Assembly (NCBI RefSeq): GCF_019801965.1
Contig: NZ_JAHVIA010000009.1
Location: 1 to 64,000, forward strand
Length of the DNA stretch: 64,000 bases
Source: Salipiger bermudensis
GTDB taxonomy: Bacteria; Pseudomonadota; Alphaproteobacteria; Rhodobacterales; Rhodobacteraceae
Reading direction: 5' to 3'
Part shown: positions 38,903 to 47,485 of the stretch, in pieces
How positions within the stretch are numbered: position 1 is the stretch's first letter
Layout: every line of letters starts with the position of its first letter
Position numbers and translations under genes: made by a program
The notes under the pieces: model-generated
What the model saw: the letters and a program-made list of their open reading frames with translations, nothing else
Databases searched by the model: none
What the model was told of the DNA's origin: nothing

Positions 38903-39892
38903 ATGATGAAGGACATCAATCTCAACGCGATGAACTACTTCGAGGCGGTGGCCCGGCTCGGCGGCATCTCGAAGGCGGCGGAGGAGCTTGGCGTCTCGCC
39001 CTCGGCGGTGAGCCAGCAGATCCGCCAGTTCGAGCAGCAGTTCGGCGTGTTGCTGTTCCGGCGCGAGAAGCGCCGGCTGTCGCTGACCTCGGATGGCGAG
39101 CGGCTGTTCCAGACCACCAGCCAGGCGTTTCGGATGATGCGCGACGTGCGGCAGGCGATCCAGCGCCAGCGCGAGGCGCGGCATTTCATCCTGCGGGTCT
39201 CGCCTTCCTTCGCCGTGCGCTGGCTGGCGCCGCGCCTCAAGGAATTCCTCGATCTGACGCCGAACTGGCAGGTGCGCATCGACGCGGCGCCGGATTTCTC
39301 CGATTTCGAGACCGAAGTGGTCGATCTCGATCTGCGCTACGGCGAGGGCGGCTGGTCGGGGCTGCACCAGGAGCCGGTGATGCATGACGTGGTGCTGCCG
39401 ATGTGCTCGCCCGCCTATCTCGAGCAGCTGCGCGCGCTCTCCGACGATCCCATCGGGCAGCTGCGGCAGGCCCAACTGATCGACTCGGTCAAGACGCACT
39501 ACCGCTGGGATTTCTGGCTGGCGCGGCATGGGGTGATGGGCGAGCGCATGGTCTATCCGCTGCGGCTCGACCGCTCCTCGATGGCGCTGCAGCTCGCCGC
39601 CGACGGCGCGGGCGTGGTGCTCGAGAGCACGACCCTGGCCCTGCCCGAGCTGGAAAGCGGCGCGCTGGTGCCGCTCTCCACCGCCTTCGAGGCGATCCGC
39701 TTCCCGGCCTACTGGCTGGTCTGCCCGGCGCGCCACACCAACCGCCGCATCGTGCGGATCTTCTCCGACTGGATCCGCGAGCTCGGCGCCGCGCATGACG
39801 CCCGTGCCCGCGATCTGGTCACCGGGTTCGGCCTGCGCATTGACGAGCAGCAGGGCCGCCAGCTTCCGGGCGAGGAGTTTACCTCCGACTGA
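38903..39892 (+). CDS. LysR-family transcriptional regulator (GcvA-like)
   Basis: The 329-residue protein has an N-terminal helix-turn-helix (YFEAVARLGGISKAAEELGVSPSAVSQQIRQ-like, about residues 10-45) and a periplasmic-binding-type effector domain. VSPSFAVRWLAPRLKEF and DLDLRYGEGGW resemble GcvA-type regulators. The start MMKDINLN at 38903 places the HTH at its usual distance; a longer frame upstream has no LysR features. It is divergent from kduID, a usual LysR target layout. The coding end carries one arm of an 18-bp inverted repeat. Confidence 0.92.
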   Translation: MMKDINLNAMNYFEAVARLGGISKAAEELGVSPSAVSQQIRQFEQQFGVLLFRREKRRLSLTSDGERLFQTTSQAFRMMRDVRQAIQRQREARHFILRVSPSFAVRWLAPRLKEFLDLTPNWQVRIDAAPDFSDFETEVVDLDLRYGEGGWSGLHQEPVMHDVVLPMCSPAYLEQLRALSDDPIGQLRQAQLIDSVKTHYRWDFWLARHGVMGERMVYPLRLDRSSMALQLAADGAGVVLESTTLALPELESGALVPLSTAFEAIRFPAYWLVCPARHTNRRIVRIFSDWIRELGAAHDARARDLVTGFGLRIDEQQGRQLPGEEFTSD

Positions 39893-39916
39893 GACACATC
39901 GCCCGGAAGCTGGCGG
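39856..39916. terminator. 18-bp perfect inverted repeat spanning the LysR stop codon
   Basis: CCGCCAGCTTCCGGGCGA (39856-39873) is repeated in inverse form at 39899-39916, with 25 bases between. The left arm encodes the final LysR residues and the TGA (39890-39892) lies in the loop. The repeat sits between two convergent genes and could form a long bidirectional terminator hairpin. Confidence 0.7.
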
Positions 39917-39971
39917 GGGCCGGGGCCGCGAGACGCCCGCGCGGAAGAGGAGGTCGCGGTCGCCGGGAGCC

Positions 39972-41228
39972 TCAGTAGATGGTCAGGAAGGGCACGTAGG
40001 AGATCAGCAGCAGCACCACGATCGACACCGCGTAGAACGGCAGCAGTGATTTCACCACCGAGCCGATCCCGGTCTGCGCGATTGCCGCCGAGATGAACAG
40101 CGTGGTGCCCACGGGCGGCGTGTAGAGCCCAACCGCGAGGTTCACCACCATCATCAGCCCGAGCTGCACCAGGTCGAGCCCGATGGCGTTGGCGATGGTG
40201 ACGAAGAGCGGCCCCAGGAGCAGCACCGCCGCCGGCAGGTCTAGGAAGGTGCCGACGATGATCATCACGAGGTTCAGCGCCAGGATCACCATCCACGGCT
40301 CGCTCAGGGTCTCGGTCACCCAGATCGCCAGCGTCTGCGGCGTGCGCTCGGCGGTGAGGATCCACTGGATCGCCGAGGAGGCCATGATGATGATCAGCAC
40401 CGCGCCGGTCATCACGCCGGTGTCGATCATCGCGCGCCAAATGTCCTTGAGAGACAGGTCGCGATAGATCACCCCCGAGACGAAGAGCGCATAGGCCACA
40501 GCCATCACCGAAACCTCGGTGGGCGTGGCGATGCCGAAGCGCAGCGTGCCGATGACGAAGATCGGCATCAGCAGCGCCGGGATCGCGTGCAGCAGCTCAC
40601 CCTTGTAGGCGCGGAAGCCGCCGGGCACCTCGGCGGTCGGCAGGTTGAGGCGGCGCGCCACCCACCACACGGCGGTGAACATTCCGATGCCCAGCATCAC
40701 GCCCGGCAGGATCCCGGCGACGAAGAGGTCGATGATCGAGGTGTTGGAGACCAGCCCGTAGAGGATCAACGGGATCGAGGGCGGGATCAGCACCGAGACG
40801 GTCGAGGAGGAGGCGTTGACCGCGGCGGCGAAACCGCCCGGATAGCCCTCCTTCTTCTGCACCGGGATCAGCGCGTTGCCGAGCGCCGAGGCATCCGCCA
40901 CCGCCGAGCCCGAGACGCCGCCGAACATCACCGAGCCGATGATCGAGACCTGTGCCAGCCCGCCCTTGAAGCGGCCGACCAGCAGCTTGGCGATGGTTAC
41001 TAGATGCTCGCCGAAGCGGCCCGACATCATCAGGCTGCCGGCGAGGATGAAGAACGGGATCGCCAGCATCGGGAAGCTCTGGGTCGGCGAATAGAGCCGC
41101 TGCGCGATCACCGCCATCGGCTTGCCCTCCATCCACAGCGCGAAGGCGGTGGCGCCGAGCATGGCATGGGCCACGGGCACCGAGACCAAGAGCAGCACCG
41201 GGAACACGATAATCAGGAGCTTGACCAT
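39972..41228 (-). CDS. dctM: TRAP transporter large permease subunit (DctM family)
   Basis: The 418-residue permease has MFGGVSGSAVADASALGNALIP, LIPPSIPLILYG and the C-terminal YTPPVGTTLFISAAI loop. It is the last gene of an SDR-dctP-dctQ-dctM operon that faces away from the kinase/transketolase module, so the substrate is probably the sugar or acid feeding that module. Confidence 0.95.
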   Translation of the reverse strand: MVKLLIIVFPVLLLVSVPVAHAMLGATAFALWMEGKPMAVIAQRLYSPTQSFPMLAIPFFILAGSLMMSGRFGEHLVTIAKLLVGRFKGGLAQVSIIGSVMFGGVSGSAVADASALGNALIPVQKKEGYPGGFAAAVNASSSTVSVLIPPSIPLILYGLVSNTSIIDLFVAGILPGVMLGIGMFTAVWWVARRLNLPTAEVPGGFRAYKGELLHAIPALLMPIFVIGTLRFGIATPTEVSVMAVAYALFVSGVIYRDLSLKDIWRAMIDTGVMTGAVLIIIMASSAIQWILTAERTPQTLAIWVTETLSEPWMVILALNLVMIIVGTFLDLPAAVLLLGPLFVTIANAIGLDLVQLGLMMVVNLAVGLYTPPVGTTLFISAAIAQTGIGSVVKSLLPFYAVSIVVLLLISYVPFLTIY

Positions 41229-41241
41229 GTCGGGGACTTTC

Positions 41242-41799
41242 TCAGCTGAAGCTTTGCTGCGGCAGGTCGCGGTCGTAATCCGGGGCGAGGATCTGCCGCG
41301 CCAGCGTGATGACCGCCTGCGCCGCCATCGCGCCGAAGGCGTAGTAGAGGCTGATATAGCCCCAGTATTGCGACACCGGGATCTCGGAGAGGCGCTGGAA
41401 CTGCGAGGCCTTGATGATCGGCCCGCTGGTGCGGATCACCGTCACCGCGATGGCCAGGATCGCAACCGAGACCAGCAGCGCCACGGCGCGTTTCGCCGCG
41501 TCCGGCAGGATGCCGATCAGCGCGTCGACCGAGATGTGCCAGCCGCGCACCGAAGCCACGGCGATGCCGCCGGCCACCAGCCACGGGAACAGGATGGCGT
41601 GGATCTCGTAGGCCCAGGCCAGGCCGCTGCCGAAGGCATAGCGCAGCACCACGTTGACCAGCAGTGCGCAGAAGGTGAAGGAGAGCGTGGCGAAGATGAT
41701 CGCCGCGCCCGAGCCTTCGATCACCCGCTCCACCACGTGGAGCAGGCGCAGCAGGGAGCGGCGCGGGCCGCTCCCCTTGGTGGGGCTTTCGCCGGTCAC
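41242..41799 (-). CDS. dctQ: TRAP transporter small membrane subunit (DctQ family)
   Basis: The 185-residue, four-helix protein has LAWAYEIHAILFPWLVAGGIAVASVRGWHISVDAL-type helices 2-3, standard for DctQ. It overlaps dctP by 4 bases at its start and is 13 bases from dctM. Unlike two other TRAP loci in this window there is no hairpin between receptor and membrane genes. Confidence 0.91.
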   Translation of the reverse strand: MTGESPTKGSGPRRSLLRLLHVVERVIEGSGAAIIFATLSFTFCALLVNVVLRYAFGSGLAWAYEIHAILFPWLVAGGIAVASVRGWHISVDALIGILPDAAKRAVALLVSVAILAIAVTVIRTSGPIIKASQFQRLSEIPVSQYWGYISLYYAFGAMAAQAVITLARQILAPDYDRDLPQQSFS

Positions 41800-42764
41800 T
41801 GGGTGGCCTCGCGCAGCGCCCCGATCAGGTCGCCATACTGGCCTTCATACTGGTCGTAGACCCCGGCGGTGGCGTCGATGAAGGCCTGACGGTCCTCGAC
41901 CTCGGCAAAGGTCGCGCCCTCGGCTTCCATCGTCTCGCGCAGCGACTTGCCCTGGCTCAGCGACAGGCCGCGCTGATACCAGCCCGCCTGCTCGGCCGCG
42001 CCCTGGATGCACGCCTGCGTCGACTCGTCGAGGCCCGACCACCAGACCATCGAGGCCACCACCGGGGTGGATTCATACTTGTGGCCGGTCAGGGTGATGT
42101 AGGGGGTGATCTCGTGCAGCTTGGCCGAGTAGATGTTGGTCAGCGGGTTTTCCTGCCCCTCGAACACGCCCGATTGCAGCGCGGTGGGCAGCTCGGACCA
42201 GGCCAGCGGTGCCGGCGACGCGCCGAGCGCCTCGAAGGCGGCGATGGTGGTCTCGTCCGAGGGCGTGCGGATCTGCATGCCCTGGAGATCGGCCGGGGTC
42301 GGCACGTTCTTCGAGGTGTGGGAGACGTGGCGGATGCCGTTGTCCCAGAAGGTCAGGATCTTCAGCCCGGCATTCTGCGCCTTCTGGTCGAGCATCTCGC
42401 CGACCTCGCCGTCGAGCACGCTCCACACGGTGGGCAGGTCCTCGAACAGGAAGGGCAGGCCGAGCATCCCGGCCTCTGGCACGATCTGCGCCAGCGGGCC
42501 CTGACTGTTGGCCGACATCTGGATGACGCCGCCGGCGACCGAGGTCAGCATCTCGACATCGTTGCCCATGGTGGCCGAGGCCGCGACATTGACGGTGGTC
42601 TCGCCGCCGGTGCAGGCGGGCACCAGGTCGGCAAACATCTCGGCCGCGGCGTAGCGCGGGTTGCCGGGGTTGGCGCCGTGGGCAAAGATCACCTCATCGG
42701 CGAAGGCCGGGGCAGAGCTCAGGGCGGTGGCGGCAAGAAGCGCGCCGGTCAGGGTGAATTTCAT
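41796..42764 (-). CDS. dctP: TRAP transporter solute-binding protein (DctP family)
   Basis: The 322-residue protein has a signal ending near residue 22 (SAPAFA/DE). The substrate arginine lies in LQGMQIRTPSDET, and GIRHVSHTSKNVPTPADL matches the DctP hinge strand. Two cysteines (VPACTGG and TQACIQG) could form a disulphide, which is seen in some DctP proteins. The ligand is unknown. Confidence 0.92.
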   Translation of the reverse strand: MKFTLTGALLAATALSSAPAFADEVIFAHGANPGNPRYAAAEMFADLVPACTGGETTVNVAASATMGNDVEMLTSVAGGVIQMSANSQGPLAQIVPEAGMLGLPFLFEDLPTVWSVLDGEVGEMLDQKAQNAGLKILTFWDNGIRHVSHTSKNVPTPADLQGMQIRTPSDETTIAAFEALGASPAPLAWSELPTALQSGVFEGQENPLTNIYSAKLHEITPYITLTGHKYESTPVVASMVWWSGLDESTQACIQGAAEQAGWYQRGLSLSQGKSLRETMEAEGATFAEVEDRQAFIDATAGVYDQYEGQYGDLIGALREATQ

Positions 42765-42809
42765 GGTGTCTCCTCCTTGGTTGGTCCGGGGCGCATGGGC
42801 CCCGCGCCG

Positions 42810-42853
42810 GTATCTCCGGCTTGCCCCCGGGCAGTCCTCCCGCCCGGAGATAC
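42810..42853 (-). other. Long-loop inverted repeat in the SDR-dctP intergenic leader
   Basis: GTATCTCCGG (42810-42819) and CCGGAGATAC (42844-42853) are perfect inverted copies with a 24-base loop that is itself C-rich. They sit in the 152-base gap between the SDR stop and dctP start and may form an mRNA structure controlling dctP. Confidence 0.5.
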
Positions 42854-42916
42854 GGTGTCCCGCCGCCCGCGTGAACCGCTGAATGGCGACGGGAGGTGTT
42901 TCCTCCCTGCGTGGGA

Positions 42917-43672
42917 TCAGTGGATCAGCGAGCCGCCGTTCACGTCGACCTCGGTGCCGGTGCAGTAGCTCGAGAGCTCCGAGGCCAGGAACAGGGCGCA
43001 GCCCGCCACGTCGTCGGCGGTGCCGGCGCGGCCCATCGGGATGCCGGCCAGAACCTGCGCGCGCATCTCGTCGGTGAGCTTGCCGGCGGTGATGTCGGTG
43101 GCGATGAAGCCGGGGCAGATCGCGTTGACCCGGACGCCGTCGGGCGCCAGCTCGCGCGCCATCGCCTTGGTGAGGCCCAGCACGCCGGCCTTGGCGGCAG
43201 AGTAGTGCGGGCCGCCGAAAATGCCGCCGCCGCGCTGCGCCGAAACCGATGACATGTTGACCACCGAGCCGGTCTGGCGCTCGCGCCAGTGCGGGATCAG
43301 CGCCTGCGTCATGTAGAGTGTGCCGCGCAGGTTCACATCGGTCACCGCATCGTAATTCTCGGGTGCGATCTCCATGATCTTGAGCGGCTGGGTGATGCCG
43401 GCGTTGTTCACGAGGATGTCGACCGCGCCGAACTTCTCGATCAGCGCCTTGGCGACGGCGAAGCAGGCGTCCTTGTCCGTGACGTTGCAGGCCATGCCCA
43501 CATGGCCCTCGCCCGGCAGGTCGGCGGCGGCGGCCTGCGCCTGCGCCTCGTCAAGATCGGTGATCGCAACGGTCGCGCCGTGCTCGGCAAACAGCTTCGC
43601 CGTCGCCTTGCCAAGGCCGCGCGGGCTGGCGGCACCGGTCACGATGGCGAATTTTCCACTCAGCAGTCCCAT
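42917..43672 (-). CDS. Short-chain dehydrogenase/reductase (FabG-like), substrate unknown
   Basis: The 251-residue classical SDR has TGAASPRGLGKA for cofactor binding, LVNNAGITQ, catalytic serine in VNMSSVSAQRGGG and tyrosine/lysine in HYSAAKAG. The aspartate in AITDLDEA after strand 2 favours NAD. The ATG at 43672 follows AAGGAAGACCAG. It leads the operon with the third TRAP system and is divergent from the TIM-barrel/kinase/transketolase set. It could oxidise a polyol or sugar acid entering that route; no specific substrate is supported. Confidence 0.85.
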   Translation of the reverse strand: MGLLSGKFAIVTGAASPRGLGKATAKLFAEHGATVAITDLDEAQAQAAAADLPGEGHVGMACNVTDKDACFAVAKALIEKFGAVDILVNNAGITQPLKIMEIAPENYDAVTDVNLRGTLYMTQALIPHWRERQTGSVVNMSSVSAQRGGGIFGGPHYSAAKAGVLGLTKAMARELAPDGVRVNAICPGFIATDITAGKLTDEMRAQVLAGIPMGRAGTADDVAGCALFLASELSSYCTGTEVDVNGGSLIH

Positions 43673-44009
43673 CTGGTCTTCCTTCTGTCTCTCGGCGGGC
43701 CTCCCCGCTCGGTCTGCGTGCGGACGGCCCATGCCGGTCCGGTATCTCTGCGGGCAAGGGGGCAGCGGCGGCCGGGCCGCGCGGTATCCCCCGGGGATAT
43801 GGCTGTGATGCTGGTCCTCCCCTGCGGCTCTCCCCTGCCGCGGTTTGAAGGACCATGACAAAGCTGGGGCCGCGAATAAATGAATGAAACTTAACGAGCT
43901 TGTTAGGAGAACTTCAAAGCTACGACGCCCGAAACCGGCTATCCCTTCTGGTCATCCGCGCCGGTCGTCCCCCCGCGACACCGGCGCAGACGGAACTTGG
44001 GAGGACATC
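43673..44009. promoter_or_regulatory. Divergent intergenic region of the second sugar locus
   Basis: This 337-base gap separates the SDR and TIM-barrel genes. The first part (43730-43800) is very GC-rich with short inverted repeats; the stretch near 43876-43915 is AT-richer (AATGAATGAAACTTAACGAG) and probably carries the promoter. I found no TGT-N3-ACA site here, so this locus seems outside that regulon. No small gene is convincing. Confidence 0.45.
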
Positions 44010-44822
44010 ATGAAACTCGGACTGGGCAGCTACGCCTATCGCTGGTCCATTGGCATCAAGGACCAACGCCCCGCCCGCCCGCTCAGCGCCTTCGACCTGC
44101 TCGACCGCGCCGAGGCGCTGGGGCTGAGCGTCGTGCAATATGCCGACAACATGCCGCTCGACCGGCTCGAGCCGGCCGATCATCACCGGCTCTTCGAACT
44201 CGCGCAGGAGAAGGGGCTGGCGCTCGAGCTTGGCACCCAGTGCTTCGATGCCGACGAGGTCGACCGCTACATCGAGATCGGCAAGCGCCTGCATGCGAAG
44301 ATCCTGCGCGTGGCGCTCGACGAGGCCGATGGCCACATGCCGGTGCCGGAGCTCGCCGAGGCGCTGCGTCCGCGGGTCGATGCCGCCCGCGCCGCCGGCA
44401 TGAAAATCGCCATCGAGAACCACTTCAATTACCCCAGCCCGCGCATGGTCGAGCTGCTGGAGGCGGTGGGCGACGATCATCTGGGCGTCTGCCTCGACGT
44501 GGCCAACTCGATCTGCGCGAACGAGTGGCCGGAGAAGACCATCTCGCTGCTCGCGCCCTACACCATCAACCTGCATCTCAAGGATTACGAGATCACGCCC
44601 GACACCTATGGCGTCGGCTTCCGCATCCACGGCGTGCCGCTCGGGACGGGGCGCGCGCCGATCCGCTGGACGCTCGACCAGCTCGCCCATTGCCCGAAGG
44701 ACATGAGCGTCATCCTCGAGCACTGGCTGATGATCGAGGGCGGCACGCTCGAGGACGCCATCGCCAAGGAGCAGCCCTGGATCGAGCAGACCACAGCCGC
44801 CGCAAAGACATTCGTCCAATGA
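44010..44822 (+). CDS. Xylose-isomerase-like TIM-barrel protein (sugar isomerase/epimerase or 3-oxo-isoapionate decarboxylase type)
   Basis: The 270-residue AP-endonuclease-2-like barrel has the four divalent-metal ligands of the fold: Glu136 in KIAIENHFN, Asp163 in VCLDVANS, His189 in INLHLKDYE and Glu237 in VILEHWL. The ATG at 44010 follows GGGAGGACATC. The next genes are a DHA-family kinase and split transketolase. In characterised apiose pathways this fold serves as a D-apiose isomerase or as a decarboxylase yielding erythrulose. The neighbours fit the first; the sequence cannot decide. Confidence 0.8.
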   Translation: MKLGLGSYAYRWSIGIKDQRPARPLSAFDLLDRAEALGLSVVQYADNMPLDRLEPADHHRLFELAQEKGLALELGTQCFDADEVDRYIEIGKRLHAKILRVALDEADGHMPVPELAEALRPRVDAARAAGMKIAIENHFNYPSPRMVELLEAVGDDHLGVCLDVANSICANEWPEKTISLLAPYTINLHLKDYEITPDTYGVGFRIHGVPLGTGRAPIRWTLDQLAHCPKDMSVILEHWLMIEGGTLEDAIAKEQPWIEQTTAAAKTFVQ

Positions 44823-44836
44823 GGGGGGAGGCCCAC

Positions 44837-46579
44837 ATGACCGACGACATCCGCACCAAGAAGCTCATCAACGCACCCGAAGACATCATCCCCGAAGCCA
44901 TCGAGGGCATGCTGCTGGCGCATCCGCACATGCTCAAGGTCGAGGGCGCCACCGGGCGCGCCATCGTCGCGAAGGACGGCCCGCGCGACGGCAAGGTCGG
45001 CATCGTGATCGGCGGCGGCTCGGGGCACGAGCCCGCCTTCGCCGGCTATGTCGGGCGCGGGCTGGCCGATGCGGCGGCGGTGGGCAATGTCTTCGCCTCG
45101 CCCTCGCCAGAGCACATCATGGACGCCGCCCGCGCCGTCGATGGCGGGGCCGGCGTGGTGTTTCTCTACGGCAATTACACCGGCGACGTGATGAATTTCG
45201 ACATGGCCGCCGAAGAATGCGAAGCCATGGGCGTGCCGGCACATTCCTTCGCCGTCACCGACGATGTCGCCTCCGCCCCCAAGGGCCGCGAGGGCGAGCG
45301 GCGCGGCATCGCGGGCGATTTCTTCGTCTTCAAGATCGCCGGCGCCGCCGCCGAGCAGGGCCGCGACCTCGCCGGCGTGGTCGCCGCCGCCACCAGGGCC
45401 AACGAGAATTGCCGCTCGATGGGCGTGGCACTCAGCGCCTGCTCGCTGCCGCAGACCGGCAAGCCGAATTTCGAGCTCGGCCATGACGAGATGGAAATCG
45501 GCATGGGCATTCACGGCGAGCCCGGCATGCGCCGCGGCAAGCTCGAGACCGCCGACGAGGTGGCCGAGGAGCTGATGCAGGCAATCCTCGCCGACATGGG
45601 CCTGACCCATGGCGACGAGGTCGCGGTGCTCGTCAACGGGCTCGGCGCCACCGGCCCGCTCGAGCTCTACCTGCTGCACCGGCGCGCCGCCAGGATCCTC
45701 GAGGCGCGCGGCATCGGCATCCATTTCGCCTGGGTCGGGGAATACTGCACCTCGCTCGAGATGGCCGGCGCCTCGATCACGCTCCTGAAGCTCGACGACG
45801 ACCTCAAGGCGCTGCTCGACACCCCCTGCCGCACCCCGGCGCTCACCGTGGCGGGCGATCTCGCCCCCGCCGGAACGCTCACCCGCCGCGACCATGCCAG
45901 CGCCGGGGTCGGCGCCTCGGTCGATCACGCCAGCCTCGCCACCGACGGCCCGATCACGCCCGAGCGATTCCGCGTCATGATGCTGGCGATGGGCGCGGCG
46001 ATCCGGGACAATCGCGACTGGCTCTCCGAGCTCGACGGCGTCATCGGCGACGGCGATCACGGCGTCACCATGGATATCGGCTGGACCGCCGTGCGCAAGG
46101 AGCTGGCCGATCCACGAGACGAGACCGTGACCGAGATCTCCGAGCGCATGGCCAAGGCGTTTCTCGATGCGGTCGGCGCCTCGTCGGGGCCGCTCTATGC
46201 CTCGGCGTTCCGCAAGGCGGGCGCGATGGTCTCCGACCGGCTCAACCTCGACGCCGCCGCCACCGTGGCGTGGATCGAGGGCATCTGCACCGGCATCCAG
46301 TCGCGCGGCGGCGCGCAGGTTGGCGACAAGACGATGATCGACGCCTGGGTGCCGGCGGTGGCCAAGGCTAAGGAGGCGCTGCAATCGGGCGGCGACGTGC
46401 TCGCCTGCCTCGAGGCCGCCTGCGCGGGCGCCCGCAACGGCCGCGACTACACCGCCGAGATAGAGAGTCGCCGAGGCCGCTCGGCCAAGCTCGGAGCGCG
46501 CTCGCTGGGGCACATGGACCCTGGCGCGGCCTCGGCGCATGTGATGCTCGTCGCCATGACCGACGCGGCGCGCCACTGA
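44837..46579 (+). CDS. Dihydroxyacetone-kinase-family sugar kinase (candidate apulose or erythrulose kinase)
   Basis: The 580-residue protein fuses a DhaK domain (about 1-335) with an ATP-binding DhaL domain (about 375-580). The DhaK glycine-rich motif is VIGGGSGHEPAFAGYVG and the covalent substrate histidine is His226 in GIHGEPG. The DhaL magnesium site is IGDGDHG (403-409), with SSGPLY later. The ATG at 44837 follows GAGGGGGGAGG. Full-length fused kinases of this family phosphorylate dihydroxyacetone, erythrulose or apulose. Adjacency to transketolase points to apulose, as inference. Confidence 0.87.
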   Translation: MTDDIRTKKLINAPEDIIPEAIEGMLLAHPHMLKVEGATGRAIVAKDGPRDGKVGIVIGGGSGHEPAFAGYVGRGLADAAAVGNVFASPSPEHIMDAARAVDGGAGVVFLYGNYTGDVMNFDMAAEECEAMGVPAHSFAVTDDVASAPKGREGERRGIAGDFFVFKIAGAAAEQGRDLAGVVAAATRANENCRSMGVALSACSLPQTGKPNFELGHDEMEIGMGIHGEPGMRRGKLETADEVAEELMQAILADMGLTHGDEVAVLVNGLGATGPLELYLLHRRAARILEARGIGIHFAWVGEYCTSLEMAGASITLLKLDDDLKALLDTPCRTPALTVAGDLAPAGTLTRRDHASAGVGASVDHASLATDGPITPERFRVMMLAMGAAIRDNRDWLSELDGVIGDGDHGVTMDIGWTAVRKELADPRDETVTEISERMAKAFLDAVGASSGPLYASAFRKAGAMVSDRLNLDAAATVAWIEGICTGIQSRGGAQVGDKTMIDAWVPAVAKAKEALQSGGDVLACLEAACAGARNGRDYTAEIESRRGRSAKLGARSLGHMDPGAASAHVMLVAMTDAARH

Positions 46580-46585
46580 TCTCGG

Positions 46586-46611
46586 GCCCGGCGCGTCCTC
46601 GCGGGCCGGGC
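46586..46611 (+). other. Intergenic hairpin between kinase and transketolase genes
   Basis: GCCCGGC (46586-46592) pairs with GCCGGGC (46605-46611), and the interior CGCG/CGCG can extend the stem. It lies in the 57-base gap between the kinase stop and the transketolase start. No T tract follows, so read-through is likely. Confidence 0.5.
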
Positions 46612-46636
46612 GTATCCCACCAAGAAAGGACAGGTC

Positions 46637-47485
46637 ATGACACGTCCCGACGCAGCGGTCTCGAACGTCTCGCTCGAGAGGCGCGCCTGGAACATCCGTC
46701 GCAAGGCGCTGCTCATGGGCGAGGTGCAGGGGCAGGGCTATGTCGGGCAGGCGCTCGGCGTGGCCGACGTGCTCGCCACCTCGTATTTCCACGCCATAGA
46801 CTGGCGCGCCGACGATCCGGAATGGGAGGGGCGCGACCGCTTCTACCTCTCGATCGGACACTACGCCATCGCGCTCTATGCCGCCCTCATGGAGGCTGGC
46901 ATCCTGCCCGAGGAAGAGCTTGCCACCTATGGAATGGATGACAGCCGGATGCCGATGTCGGGCATGGCCTCTTACACGCCGGGCATGGAGATCACCGGCG
47001 GCTCGCTGGGCCACGGGCTCGGCATCGCCGTGGGCGCGGCGCTGGGGCTGAAGCGCAAGGGCTCGGATCGCTTTGTCTACAACCTGATGTCCGATGGCGA
47101 GCTTGGCGAGGGCTCGACCTGGGAGGCGGTGATGTCGGCGGTGCAATGGCGGCTCGACAACCTGATCTGCCTCGTCGATTTCAACAACCAGCAGGCCGAC
47201 GGCCCGTCGCGCGACGCGCTCGCCCAAGGCCCCGAAGCCCCCAAGTGGGAGGCCTTCGGCTGGCACGCGCAGGAGGTCGACGGCAATGACCTCGGCGCGC
47301 TGGTCGCGGCCTTCGACACCGCCCGCGCCCTGCCCGAGCCGAAGCCGCGCGTCATCATCTGCAACACGCGCATGTGCAAGGGCGTCGATTTCCTAGAGGC
47401 CCGTGAGCAGAACCATTTCGTCCGGGTCGAGCCCGGGGAGTGGGCCCGCGCGCTCGACCGGCTGGAACAAGGAAAGCCGCAATGA
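46637..47485 (+). CDS. Transketolase, N-terminal (thiamine-diphosphate-binding) subunit
   Basis: The 282-residue protein corresponds to the first half of transketolase. The thiamine-diphosphate/metal motif appears as MSDGELGEGSTWEAVM, ending with LVDFNNQQADG, and GGSLGHGLGIAVGAALG is conserved. Split transketolases are typical of dedicated sugar pathways, including apulose-4-phosphate transketolase. The gene overlaps the C-terminal subunit by 4 bases (ATGA), giving equal production. Confidence 0.9.
   Translation: MTRPDAAVSNVSLERRAWNIRRKALLMGEVQGQGYVGQALGVADVLATSYFHAIDWRADDPEWEGRDRFYLSIGHYAIALYAALMEAGILPEEELATYGMDDSRMPMSGMASYTPGMEITGGSLGHGLGIAVGAALGLKRKGSDRFVYNLMSDGELGEGSTWEAVMSAVQWRLDNLICLVDFNNQQADGPSRDALAQGPEAPKWEAFGWHAQEVDGNDLGALVAAFDTARALPEPKPRVIICNTRMCKGVDFLEAREQNHFVRVEPGEWARALDRLEQGKPQ

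Noticed and set aside
43884-44009. Upstream ATG extension of the TIM-barrel gene
   Set aside because: The added residues are Arg/Pro-rich, unlike the barrel start, and the ATG at 44010 has a strong GGGAGG ribosome site.
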